DNA from: Micromonospora parva
Lineage (GTDB): Bacteria > Actinomycetota > Actinomycetes > Mycobacteriales > Micromonosporaceae
Reading direction: 5' to 3'
DNA length: 64,000 bases
NCBI RefSeq assembly: GCF_000718515.1
Contig: NZ_JNZS01000001.1
Coordinates: 248,001 to 312,000, forward strand
Below the pieces are notes generated by a model. That model searched no databases. It worked only from the letters and a program-made list of their open reading frames with translations, and was not told the DNA's origin. Numbering within the stretch: the stretch's first letter is position 1; each line of letters begins with the position of its first letter. Shown piece by piece: positions 26,637 to 35,079 of this stretch. Both the position numbers and the translations under genes were made by a program.

Positions 26637-27095
26637 GTGGGTGCCGGCCAACAGTGGAGTCGACCGGCCCGGCGTCACCGCCCGATGCGCACCGGGTTGG
26701 CGTTCGCCGGGTTCGGCGTGGCGTTGTGCTGTGTGGGGGTGGCCGGGCTGGGCGCCTGGAACCTGCAGACCGTCCGGCAGGCCGCCGGCCCGATCCGGGA
26801 GACCGCCGACGGCTTCCTCAACGAGGTGACCCTGGGCGACAGCGACCGGGCGTACGAGCGGCTCTGCGCGGACGCCCGCAGCCGGTGGAGCGCGATCGGT
26901 TTCACCAGTTGGGTGCGGACTCCACCGATGGTCACCGACTACGAGATCACCGACGTGTCGGTCGCCACCCGCAGCGGGCGACCGCAGGGCACGGTGACCG
27001 TGAAGGTGACCCGCGACGGTGGGCTCAGCGAGGAACGTCGCCTGCCGGTGGTCCGCGAGGACGGCGGCTGGCGGGTGTGCGGTGACCCGTTCTGA
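26637..27095 (+). CDS. Membrane-anchored extracytoplasmic hypothetical protein
   Basis: 152 residues from GTG at 26637 (an internal ATG at 26685 is possible). TACGGT at 26623-26628 lies 8 nt before the GTG, so a leaderless transcript is plausible. An Arg-rich start is followed by one membrane segment (about 20-42) and a soluble domain of about 100 residues (FLNEVTLGDSDRAYERLCAD...EDGGWRVCGDPF), resembling DUF4878-like NTF2-fold proteins with two Cys. The function is unknown. It overlaps the LtrA gene by 14 nt. Confidence 0.65.
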   Translation: MGAGQQWSRPARRHRPMRTGLAFAGFGVALCCVGVAGLGAWNLQTVRQAAGPIRETADGFLNEVTLGDSDRAYERLCADARSRWSAIGFTSWVRTPPMVTDYEITDVSVATRSGRPQGTVTVKVTRDGGLSEERRLPVVREDGGWRVCGDPF

Positions 27096-28275
27096 GCCCC
27101 CGGTCGCCACCCCGGTACGCCCGCAACTGCTGCGACCACGGGAGGGGGTGCAGCCGACCACCTCCACGGAACTCTTCTTCGACCTCGTCTTCATCTTCAC
27201 CATCACCCAGCTGTCGCACTACCTGCTCGCGCACCTGGACTGGCGGGGCGCCGCCCGTACCGGCCTGTTGCTGGCGCTGGTGTGGTTCGTCTGGGTCTAC
27301 ACCACCTGGCTGACCAACTGGTTGCAACCGGACCAGGGGCCGGTGCGGACGATGCTGATCGGAATGGCGCTGGGCAGCCTGCTGTTGTCGGCGGCGATCC
27401 CGGACGCGTTCGGCTGGACCGGTCCACTCTTCGCGCTGGTCTACGTGATCATGCAGGTGGGCCGCACACTGTTCGCGTTGTGGGCGGTGCAGGGCAGTCC
27501 GTGGCTGGTGGCCGGATTTCAGCAGTCGCTGCCGTGGATCACCGGGACGTCGGTGCTCGTGGTCCTCGGCGGCCTGGTCGGCGGGGCCGCCCGGGACGCG
27601 GTGTGGGCGGCGGTGATCGTGATCGAGGTGGTCGGCCTCTCGCTCGGTTATCCGCTGCCGAAGCGGGGACGCAGCCGACCCGAGCGGTGGATGGTGGAGG
27701 GTGGGCACCTGGCCGAACGGTGTGCGGCGTTCGTCCTGATCGCGCTGGGGGAGTCGATCCTGGTCACCGGCAGCACCCTCACGTCACACGTCAACCTGGT
27801 GACGTCCGGGGCGTTCCTGTTGGCGTTCGGCGGTTCGGTGGCGCTGTGGTGGGTGTACTTCGCCCGCTCGGCGCCGGCCGCCACGGAGGTCATCGCCCAC
27901 GCCGGAGAGCGCACCGGCGCGTTGAGCCGGGTCGCCTTCAACTTTCTGCACCCGGTGATCGTCGCCGGTGTCGTCGTGGCGTCGGCGGCCGACGAGCGGT
28001 TGCTGCGGGAACCCGGCGCCCCGGCTGCCACGGTCGACGTGCTGCTCACCCTCGGCGGACCGGCCCTGTTCCTGGCCGGGCACGCCGCCTACAAGGCGCT
28101 GCTGTGGCGGGCCCTGCCGATCAGCCGGGTCACGGCGGTGGTGGTGCTGTTGGCGTTGATGCCGGTGGGTGTGGCGCTGGGTGCGCCGGTCGCGGGGTGC
28201 GCCGCGGCGGCGTTGGTGGTGACGGTGGCGGTGATCCTGACCGACCGGCGCCGTTCCCTGACGCTCGCGCGGTGA
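27082..28275 (+). CDS. Low temperature requirement protein A (LtrA) family
   Basis: 397 residues, GTG start overlapping the previous gene. About ten membrane segments; STELFFDLVFIFTITQLSHYL near residue 30 (shortened) is the family signature, and GERTGALSRVAFNFLHPVIV recurs later. LtrA was found in Listeria as needed for growth in the cold; the biochemical role remains unknown. Confidence 0.88.
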   Translation: MTRSEPPVATPVRPQLLRPREGVQPTTSTELFFDLVFIFTITQLSHYLLAHLDWRGAARTGLLLALVWFVWVYTTWLTNWLQPDQGPVRTMLIGMALGSLLLSAAIPDAFGWTGPLFALVYVIMQVGRTLFALWAVQGSPWLVAGFQQSLPWITGTSVLVVLGGLVGGAARDAVWAAVIVIEVVGLSLGYPLPKRGRSRPERWMVEGGHLAERCAAFVLIALGESILVTGSTLTSHVNLVTSGAFLLAFGGSVALWWVYFARSAPAATEVIAHAGERTGALSRVAFNFLHPVIVAGVVVASAADERLLREPGAPAATVDVLLTLGGPALFLAGHAAYKALLWRALPISRVTAVVVLLALMPVGVALGAPVAGCAAAALVVTVAVILTDRRRSLTLAR

Positions 28276-28299
28276 CCGCGTTCTGAGCCGGCCGGTGGT

Positions 28300-29016
28300 T
28301 CAGTCTCGGGGACCGAGGTCCCCGCTGCGGTAGTGGCGGCGGCAGAGCACCTGGTAGCGCACCTCGGCGGTGTCGACGGTGTCGCCGATGACGACCTGGG
28401 CGCCCTCGCGGACGACCTGCCCGTCGACGACCCGGGCGTTGAGCAGCCCTTCGCGGCCGCACCAGCAGAGCACCTCGACCTGGATGCGGGCCACCTCGTC
28501 GGCCAGCTCGAACAGACGTTGCGCGGCGGGGAACAGGCACGACCGGAAGTCGGTGGCCAGGCCGAACGCGAAGACGTCGACGTCGTAGCTGTCCACCAGC
28601 TCGGCCATCTGCTCGACGTGCTCGACGGTGTAGAAGCACGCCTCGTCGCAGATCAGGTAGTCGACGCGTACCCCGTCGGCCCACCGGCCGCGCACCAGGG
28701 CCCGCAGGTCCAAGTCGTCGGTGACCTCGATGGCCTCGTGGGCCAGGCCGATACGGGTGGTGACCTGCGGTCCCAGCGAACGGTCGATGCGGGTGGTGAC
28801 CAGCCCGCGCCGGCCCTGCCGGGCGTGGTTGTAGTTCATCTGCAACGCCATCGTGGACTTGCCGCAGTCCATCGGCCCCCAGAAGAACTTCAACGCCGCC
28901 GCGTGCACCGGACGCCCGTCGAGCCCACGCGCGGCCGCACACCCGGCCGGGGCGTGCGGCTGCCCGGGGAACGGGTGGGCCAGGCAGGTCGGGACGGTGG
29001 CGGCGTCGTCAGTCAC
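28300..29016 (-). CDS. tdk: Thymidine kinase
   Basis: 238 residues. Phosphorylates thymidine in the salvage pathway using ATP. Walker A is FFWGPMDCGKST (about residues 44-55), Walker B is YLICDEACFYT, and the zinc site is built from CWCG and the late CRRHY. Type II thymidine kinases are about 190-220 residues; GTG at 29016 gives about 40 extra residues (THP-like, two Cys) before the kinase fold, and a GTG at residue 37 gives a more usual length. Confidence 0.9.
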   Translation of the reverse strand: MTDDAATVPTCLAHPFPGQPHAPAGCAAARGLDGRPVHAAALKFFWGPMDCGKSTMALQMNYNHARQGRRGLVTTRIDRSLGPQVTTRIGLAHEAIEVTDDLDLRALVRGRWADGVRVDYLICDEACFYTVEHVEQMAELVDSYDVDVFAFGLATDFRSCLFPAAQRLFELADEVARIQVEVLCWCGREGLLNARVVDGQVVREGAQVVIGDTVDTAEVRYQVLCRRHYRSGDLGPRD

Positions 29017-29072
29017 GGTCGGGCAGCCTAGCCGATCGACCGCCCCTGATCTGCCTGGTCCGGGACGCGTGC

Positions 29073-30462
29073 TCAGAGCACCCGGGGCGGGGTGTTGCCC
29101 ACGGCCACGATGGCACGGCGGATCGGCACGGCGGCCAGGAGCAGGAAACCGACCACGAAGAAGATCAGCAGTGAGACCAGGCCCACCCGGTACGAGGCGG
29201 TGAGCTGGAACACCAGCCCGAAGGCGAGCGGGCCGAGCCAACTGGTGCCCTTGTCGCTGATCTCGTAGAAGCCGTAGTACTCGCCTTCCTTACCGGCCGG
29301 GATGAGCTGGCTGAACAGCGACCGGCTCAGCGCCTGGCTGCCGCCGAGCACCAGGCCGATGGCCGCGCCGAGGATCATGAACGGCACCGGCGCCTCGGCC
29401 GGCAGCCGGAACGCGCCGATGATCACACCGATCCAGAGGATCAGGCTGAGCAGCACCGTCTTCCAGGCGCCGATGCGCCGGGCCAACGCGCCGAGGCTCA
29501 ACGCGCCGCCGAAGGCGAGGAACTGCACCAGCAGGATGGTGATGATCAGGGTGCTCTGCTCCAGGCGCAGCTCCTCGGTGCCGTACTGGCTGGCCAGGGT
29601 GATGACAGTCTGGATGCCTGTAGACCAGAAACGCCAGTAGGAAGAACAGCGTCAACGGGTACGCCTTGATCTCCCGCAGGGTGCGGCCCAGCTGCCGGAA
29701 CCCGTCGGTGAGCACGTTGCCCTGCCGGGTCAGCGCCGCCGCCGCGCCGGGGCGTTCCCGCAGCCAGCGCAGCGGCACGAGGGTGAACACCGCCCACCAC
29801 ACCCCGGCGGAGACGATCGACCAGCGGGCCAGGTCCAGGGTGCGCTGCGGGTTGTCGTCCTCGCTGAACAGGGTGACCGCCACCAGGTTGAACGCCAGCA
29901 GCAGACCGCCGCCCAGGTAACCCAGCGCCCAACCGCGGCTGGAGATGCCGTCGCGTTCGTCCGGGCCGCCGAGCTGCGGCAGGAACGAGTTGTAGACCAC
30001 CAGGGCCGCGCCGAAGGAGATGTTCGCGACCAGGAAGAGCGCCCCACCAAGCAGGTAACGGTCGCCGGTCACGAAGATCATCGCGACGGTGGCGCCGGCG
30101 CCGGTGAACGCGGCGCCGCCGAGCAGCCGCTTCTTGTGCGCCGACCGGTCGGCGATCGCCCCGATCACCGGCAGCACGAACACGGTGAGAAAGACCGACA
30201 GCGAGATCAGGTACGGGTAGTAGGACCCGGCCGCCACCCGGATGCCCAGCGGGTACACGTACCCGTCGCAGGTGTCCGCGCCCAACTCGCAGCCGGCGGC
30301 CAGCTCGGCGACGGTGGTGATGAACGGGCCCAGGAACACCGTGATGACGGTGGTCTGGAACGCGGAGTTGGCCCAGTCGTAGATGTACCAGCCGCGCCGC
30401 TCCCGGCGAGTGCTCGCCGGGGGCGGAGTGTCGTCCACCGTGGGGGTCACGGTCTCGGCCAT
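29073..30462 (-). pseudogene. UMF1/Atg22-type MFS transporter, frameshifted
   Basis: The start MAETVTPTVDD and RRGWYIYDWANSAFQTTV are typical of UMF1-family MFS transporters. Reading is sensible to FFLLAFLVY (near 29620), then nonsense. One frame later, GIQTVITLASQYGTEELRL continues and runs to the stop at 29073 with PIRRAI at the end. Homologues have LVYNDGIQTVI here; the bases between TAC and GGCATC number 1 instead of 6, so a 5-bp deletion at about 29619 is the simplest cause. Intact, it would be about 465 residues. Confidence 0.8.
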
Positions 30463-30479
30463 CGGTGGTCCTTCGACGC

Positions 30480-31247
30480 TCAGGCGGCCCAGTGGCCGCG
30501 GCTGCGGTAGACGTCGCGCAGCACGCCGACGTGATCGGTCATGATGCCATCCACGCCACGATCCAGTAACTCGTGCATCTGGGCTGGTTCGTCGATCGTC
30601 CAGACGTGCACCTGCAGGCCGATGCGGTGGCAGTAGTCGAGGAACCGGCGGTCCACCACCGGCACCCGCCCGTAGCGCGGCGGCACCTGCGCGGCGACCA
30701 CCGACGGCGGCAGCCGCAACGGCCGCCCGTGCAGGGAGGCCAGCCGCAGCCGGGCGACGCCGCGCATGCCCAGGCTGGTGGCGACCCGCCCCTGGGTGAG
30801 CGCCCGCAGCCGGGTCAACCGGGCGTCGCTGAACGAGGCGAGCAGCACCCGGTCCCCGGCGCCGGCCCGGGACACCGTCGCCACCGTCGGCTCGACGCCG
30901 CCGTCGGCCTTCACGTCGATGTTGAAGCGGACCTGCGGCCAGGCGGCCAACACCTCGTCGAGCCGGGGTACGACGGCGGCGCCGCCGACGCGTACCGAGG
31001 CGAGATCCGCCCAGCTCATCTCGGCGATGCGCCCCGGCTCACCGGTGACCCGCCGCAGCGTCGGGTCGTGGAAGATCACCGCCACGCCGTCGGCGGTGGC
31101 GTGCACGTCGGTCTCCACGTACCGGTAACCCAGCCCGATGGCCCGGGCGAACGCCTCGGTGGTGTTCTCGTCGCCCTCGGCGGCGCCGCCACGGTGGGCG
31201 AACGCCAGCGGCGCGGGTGCGTCGAGGTAGCCGAATCGGGTCAACAC
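30480..31247 (-). CDS. Glycerophosphodiester phosphodiesterase
   Basis: 255 residues, cytosolic. It hydrolyses glycerophosphodiesters to glycerol-3-phosphate and an alcohol. AHRGG (residues 17-21), ENTTEAF, ETDVHATADGVAVIFHDPTL and NIDVKADGG supply the metal-binding and catalytic residues (His18, Arg19, Glu27, Glu/Asp in ETD, His-Asp). VHVWTIDEP and GVDGIMTDH close the TIM barrel. The start is GTG at 31247. It belongs to phospholipid turnover, near a PlsC-type gene. Confidence 0.9.
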   Translation of the reverse strand: MLTRFGYLDAPAPLAFAHRGGAAEGDENTTEAFARAIGLGYRYVETDVHATADGVAVIFHDPTLRRVTGEPGRIAEMSWADLASVRVGGAAVVPRLDEVLAAWPQVRFNIDVKADGGVEPTVATVSRAGAGDRVLLASFSDARLTRLRALTQGRVATSLGMRGVARLRLASLHGRPLRLPPSVVAAQVPPRYGRVPVVDRRFLDYCHRIGLQVHVWTIDEPAQMHELLDRGVDGIMTDHVGVLRDVYRSRGHWAA

Positions 31248-31299
31248 GCGACGCAGTATGCCCGCCGCCGGTGGCGCGTGGGTGGCCTGCCGGCGAAGA

Positions 31300-31497
31300 T
31301 CACGCCCGTGATCCCGGTGCGCTGACGGGCTCGTCGCGCACCTGGCGTTGGTCGACCGGGTTCCGCGGTTCCGGGCCGGGTCGGGGGCCGTGACCGCAGT
31401 GTCGGCAGGCACCGCGCCGACGCAGGTGGTAGGCGATCTTGTAGTTCCTGCTGCCGAAACACGTTGAATGCCCCTTATGCGGGGACAGTAAGTGCAA
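31300..31497 (-). CDS. Possible 65-residue protein with C-x2-C knuckle
   Basis: The only frame with actinobacterial codon bias in this gap reads SRNYKIAYHLRRRGACRHCGHGPR and continues for about 35 Pro/Arg-rich residues to TGA at 31300. The C-x2-C-x-H group could be a small zinc knuckle. A start is uncertain: TTG at 31497 lies inside a repeated palindrome and has no ribosome binding site. It may be real, a remnant, or chance. No homologue is recalled. Confidence 0.35.
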   Translation of the reverse strand: MHLLSPHKGHSTCFGSRNYKIAYHLRRRGACRHCGHGPRPGPEPRNPVDQRQVRDEPVSAPGSRA

Positions 31498-31540
31498 GAT
31501 CGCGGCAGCAGGCCGAGCAAGATCGCGGTAGGAGGCCGAC
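31433..31540. repeat. Dispersed palindromic repeat, copy 1, plus tandem duplicate
   Basis: GCGATCTTG (31433-31441) pairs with CAAGATCGC (31495-31503). CCTGCTGCCG (31447-31456) pairs with CGGCAGCAGG (31503-31512). GGGACAGTAAGTGCAAGATCG (31482-31502) has a near copy at 34.99 kb. A 23-bp unit starting CAAGATCGCGG is repeated in tandem at 31495-31517 and 31518-31540 with three differences. Confidence 0.75.
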
Positions 31541-31544
31541 CGGG

Positions 31545-32306
31545 TCAGCGGCGGCGGTGGGCGCGACTGGGGTCGACGGGGCGGCCCGGGTCCACGTGGC
31601 GGGGAAGGTCCGGCTCGTCGGGGCGCAGCGGGGCGAGGGTGTCGGTGAGCGCGTCGATGATCCGGTCGGTGGCCCGGCGGGCCGCGCCGGGGTTGGTTGC
31701 CGTTGTCTCGCCCAGGTCGACGGGGGTGCCGAAGTGCACCCTGATCACCGGTCGACGGCGCAGGGCGCGGGCGATGCCCCGCAGCATCCCCCGGGGCGCC
31801 TGGTAGGGCAGCACCTCGTGCGAGCCCCATTGGGCGACCGGGATGACGGGGGCGCCGCAGGCCAGGGCGAGTCGGGCGGCGCCGGTCTTGCCGCGTTCGG
31901 GCCACAGGCCCGGGTCCAGGCCGATGCGCCCTTCGGGGTAGATGAGGATCACCGAGCCGCGGGCCACGGCCGTGGCGGCGTCGTCGAGGGCCCGGTGCAC
32001 GGCGCTGGTGCCCCGGTCGACCCGGATATGCCCGGCGTGGCGCATGGCGGCGCCGAAGAGCGGGACGCGGAACAGTCCGGCGGTCGCCATGATCCGCGGG
32101 GCGATGCCGCGGGTCTGGCAGGCGGCGGCCATGACCAACGGGTCGAACGGGCTGATGTGGTTGGCGGCCAGCACCAGCGGGCCGCGACGCAGGTGCGCCG
32201 GGACGTCGCCGGTGACCTCGAGGCGGGCGAGCAGGCCGACCAGGCCCCGGGCCAGCAGCAGGGCGGCGCGCCAGGTCAGCGGCGGCTGCCAGGTGGAGGT
32301 GTTCAT
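31545..32306 (-). CDS. 1-acyl-glycerol-3-phosphate acyltransferase (PlsC-like)
   Basis: 253 residues. NHISPFD (His50, Asp55) is the acyltransferase motif; FRVPLFGAAMRHAGHIRVDR and YPEGRIG are motifs II and III. It transfers an acyl chain to lysophosphatidate or a similar acceptor at the membrane. Actinobacteria carry several paralogues, so the exact acceptor is unknown. It is upstream of and divergent from cydA. Confidence 0.9.
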   Translation of the reverse strand: MNTSTWQPPLTWRAALLLARGLVGLLARLEVTGDVPAHLRRGPLVLAANHISPFDPLVMAAACQTRGIAPRIMATAGLFRVPLFGAAMRHAGHIRVDRGTSAVHRALDDAATAVARGSVILIYPEGRIGLDPGLWPERGKTGAARLALACGAPVIPVAQWGSHEVLPYQAPRGMLRGIARALRRRPVIRVHFGTPVDLGETTATNPGAARRATDRIIDALTDTLAPLRPDEPDLPRHVDPGRPVDPSRAHRRR

Positions 32307-32422
32307 CAGCGCGACATCGTCGCACGTGGTGGCCGGGCCGCGAGGGCGGGTCGGCGGGTTGCCCGGGTGATCAGGGTCATTGGTCCCGGGCCGTTTCGGG
32401 CCGCCTGGCCCTGCTCTTTTCT

Positions 32423-32459
32423 CTACGACGAGCAGTAGTATTTACTACGTCTCGTAGTA
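32423..32459. promoter_or_regulatory. Nested dyads upstream of cydA (BlaI/CopY-like operator)
   Basis: TACTACG (32443-32449), TCT, CGTAGTA (32453-32459): perfect 7-bp arms. GTAGTA (32435-32440), TT, TACTAC (32443-32448): a second dyad sharing its right arm. CTACGA (32423-32428) also pairs with TCGTAG (32452-32457). The TACNAC/GTNGTA arrangement resembles BlaI/MecI/CopY operators; assignment is inference. Confidence 0.6.
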
Positions 32460-32480
32460 CGGATGGCTGGGGGTTTTCAG

Positions 32481-33896
32481 GTGGACGCGTTGGACGTTGC
32501 CCGCTGGCAGTTCGGTGTCACCACCGTCTACCACTTTCTCTTCGTGCCACTGACCATCGGCCTGTCCGTGCTGGTGGCCATCCTGCAGACGATGTGGCAC
32601 CGCACCGGCAACGAGCGCTACCTCAAGCTCACCAAGTTCTACGGCAAGCTGTTCCTGATCAACTTTGCCATGGGCGTGGTCACCGGCATCGTGCAGGAGT
32701 TCCAGTTCGGCATGAACTGGAGCGACTACTCCCGCTTCGTCGGCGACATCTTCGGCGCACCGCTGGCCATCGAGGCGCTCGTCGCGTTCTTCCTCGAATC
32801 CACCTTCATCGGCCTGTGGATCTTCGGGTGGGACCGGCTGCCCAAGCGGGCCCACCTGGCCAGCATCTGGGCCGCCGCGATCGGCACCAACCTGTCGGCG
32901 TACTTCATCCTCGCGGCGAACTCGTTCATGCAGAACCCGGTCGGCTACCGGATCAACCCCGACAGCGGGCGCGCCGAGCTGACCGACTTCGTGGCCGTGC
33001 TGACCAACAAGGTCGCCCTGATCACCTTCCCGCACACCCTGGCCGGCTCGTTCCTGGTCGCCGGGTCGCTGGTCGTCGCGGTCGGCCTTTACCACGTGAT
33101 CCGCAACCGCGACTCGGCCGACACCGGCGCGTACCGCTTCGCCACCAAGTTCGGCTCCTGGGTGGTCCTGGTCGCCTCCGCCGCCGTGCTGTTCACCGGC
33201 GACATCCAGGGCAAGATCATGACGGATGTGCAGCCGATGAAGATGGCCGCCGCCGAGGGCCTCTACACCACCGAGAGCCCCGCCTCGTTCTCCGTGCTCA
33301 CCATCGGCAGCCTCGACGGCAGCCGTGAGGTGTTCGCCCTCAAGATCCCGTACCTGCTGTCGTACCTGGGCACCGGCGACCCCAACGGCACCGTGCACGG
33401 CATCAACGACCTGCAGGCCCAGTACGCCACGCAGTACGGCGCGGGCAGCTACACCCCGATCATCCCGGTCACCTACTGGAGCTTCCGCTTCATGATCGCC
33501 TTCGGGATGGCGGCCGGCGCGATCGCCCTGCTGGTCCTCTGGAGCCAGCGCAAGGGCCGCACCCCGAGCAGCAAGTGGCTGCTGCGCGCCGGGCTGGCCA
33601 TGCCGGTGCTGCCGTTGCTGGCCAACTCCTTCGGCTGGATCTTCACCGAGATGGGCCGCCAGCCGTGGATCGTCTTCGGCGAGATGCTCACCCGCAACGG
33701 CGTCTCCCGCAGCGTCTCGCTGACCGAGGTGCTCACCTCGTTCACCGCGTTCACGCTGATCTACGCCACCCTCGCGGTGATCGAGGTCAAGCTGCTGCTG
33801 CGCTACGCCAAGGCGGGTGTGCCCGACGTCAGCGAAGAGCACCCCATCGACGACACCCACGACGACGCCGAGCGCCCGCTCGCCTTCGCCTACTGA
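32481..33896 (+). CDS. cydA: Cytochrome bd oxidase subunit I
   Basis: 471 residues. It holds the three haems of the quinol:O2 oxidoreductase with high oxygen affinity. His18 in VYHFLFVPL is the haem b595 ligand; FGWIFTEMGRQPWIVF is a conserved C-terminal signature, and the short loop between helices VI and VII is of the short-Q-loop type. GTG at 32481 has GGGGG 7 nt away and gives MDALDVARWQFG; an ATG at 32463 overlaps the operator. It forms an operon with cydB. No cydDC genes follow in the window. Confidence 0.95.
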   Translation: MDALDVARWQFGVTTVYHFLFVPLTIGLSVLVAILQTMWHRTGNERYLKLTKFYGKLFLINFAMGVVTGIVQEFQFGMNWSDYSRFVGDIFGAPLAIEALVAFFLESTFIGLWIFGWDRLPKRAHLASIWAAAIGTNLSAYFILAANSFMQNPVGYRINPDSGRAELTDFVAVLTNKVALITFPHTLAGSFLVAGSLVVAVGLYHVIRNRDSADTGAYRFATKFGSWVVLVASAAVLFTGDIQGKIMTDVQPMKMAAAEGLYTTESPASFSVLTIGSLDGSREVFALKIPYLLSYLGTGDPNGTVHGINDLQAQYATQYGAGSYTPIIPVTYWSFRFMIAFGMAAGAIALLVLWSQRKGRTPSSKWLLRAGLAMPVLPLLANSFGWIFTEMGRQPWIVFGEMLTRNGVSRSVSLTEVLTSFTAFTLIYATLAVIEVKLLLRYAKAGVPDVSEEHPIDDTHDDAERPLAFAY

Positions 33897-33911
33897 TCAC
33901 CGGAGCCCGCC

Positions 33912-34910
33912 GTGGACCTCACCACCATCTGGTTTCTCCTCATCGCCGTCCTCTTCACCGGGTACTTCATCCTGGAGGGCTTCGACTTCGGCGTCGGCAT
34001 GCTGCTGCCCGTGCTCGGCCGCGACGACCGGGAACGCCGCGTCCTGATCAACACCATCGGCCCGGTCTGGGACGGCAACGAGGTCTGGCTGATCACCGCC
34101 GGTGGCGCCATGTTCGCCGCGTTCCCCGAGTGGTACGCCACCCTCTTCTCCGGCTTCTACCTGCCGCTGCTGCTGATCCTGCTGGCCCTGATCGCCCGGG
34201 GCGTCGCCTTCGAGTACCGGCACAAGCGCCCCGAGGCGTCCTGGAAGCGCCGCTGGGACACCGCGATCGTCGTCGGGTCACTGTTGCCGGCGATCCTGTG
34301 GGGCGTCGCCTTCGCCAACATCCTGCGCGGTGTGCCACTGGACGCCGACCACGAGTACGTCGGCGGCCTGCTGGACCTGCTCAACCCGTACGCCCTGCTG
34401 GGCGGCGCGACCACCCTCGCGTTGTTCCTCACCCACGGCGCGGTGTTCCTCGCCCTGAAGACCACCGGCGACATCCGCGAGCGCGCGGGTGCCCTGGCGG
34501 TGCGCCTGGGCGTCGGCGCCGCCGTGCTCGCGGTCGGCTTCCTCACCTGGACGTTGACCATCCGCTCCAGCGCGGCCGCCGTCGTGCTCGCCGTCGGCGC
34601 GGCCCTCGCCCTGCTCGGTGGCCTGGCCGCCGCCAAGGTACGCCGTGAGGGTTGGGCGTTCACCGGCACCGCCGTGGCGATCGGCCTGGCTGTGGCGACC
34701 CTGTTCGCGGCGTTGTTCCCGAACGTGCTGCCCTCCACCCTGGACGCGGCCGGCACGCTGACGGCCACCAACGCCGCGTCCACCCCGTACACCCTGAAGA
34801 TCATGACCTGGGTGGCGGTGATCTTCACCCCGGTGGTGCTGGCCTACCAGGGCTGGACGTACTGGGTGTTCCGCAAGCGCATCGGCGTGGCCAACATCCC
34901 GCAGCACTGA
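33912..34910 (+). CDS. cydB: Cytochrome bd oxidase subunit II
   Basis: 332 residues, about eight membrane helices. Opening FLLIAVLFTGYFILEGFDFG and the motif GPVWDGNEVWLITAGGAMFA are diagnostic of CydB. It pairs with CydA to form the bd-type quinol oxidase, which keeps respiration going at low oxygen or when the bc1-aa3 route is blocked. It lies 15 bp after cydA and shares its control. Confidence 0.95.
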   Translation: MDLTTIWFLLIAVLFTGYFILEGFDFGVGMLLPVLGRDDRERRVLINTIGPVWDGNEVWLITAGGAMFAAFPEWYATLFSGFYLPLLLILLALIARGVAFEYRHKRPEASWKRRWDTAIVVGSLLPAILWGVAFANILRGVPLDADHEYVGGLLDLLNPYALLGGATTLALFLTHGAVFLALKTTGDIRERAGALAVRLGVGAAVLAVGFLTWTLTIRSSAAAVVLAVGAALALLGGLAAAKVRREGWAFTGTAVAIGLAVATLFAALFPNVLPSTLDAAGTLTATNAASTPYTLKIMTWVAVIFTPVVLAYQGWTYWVFRKRIGVANIPQH

Positions 34911-34942
34911 CCGGTCCGGCGGGCCCGCGCACGGGCCCGCGC

Positions 34943-35011
34943 CGATCTTGCACTTTCGGTGGACAATATGCGGGACATAGCCCCTTCGCCGGGACAGGAA
35001 GTGCAAGATCG
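34943..35011. repeat. Dispersed palindromic repeat, copy 2
   Basis: CGATCTTGCACTT (34943-34955) and its exact complement AAGTGCAAGATCG (34999-35011) flank 43 bp. GGGACAGGAAGTGCAAGATC (34991-35010) nearly matches 31482-31501. It lies after cydB and may also serve as its terminator. Confidence 0.8.
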
Positions 35012-35079
35012 CGGGCCAGGGTGATCATGGCGGTGGTAAATCAGCGGTGGCTGCGGAGCCGTCCGGTTAGGTTGTCCCG

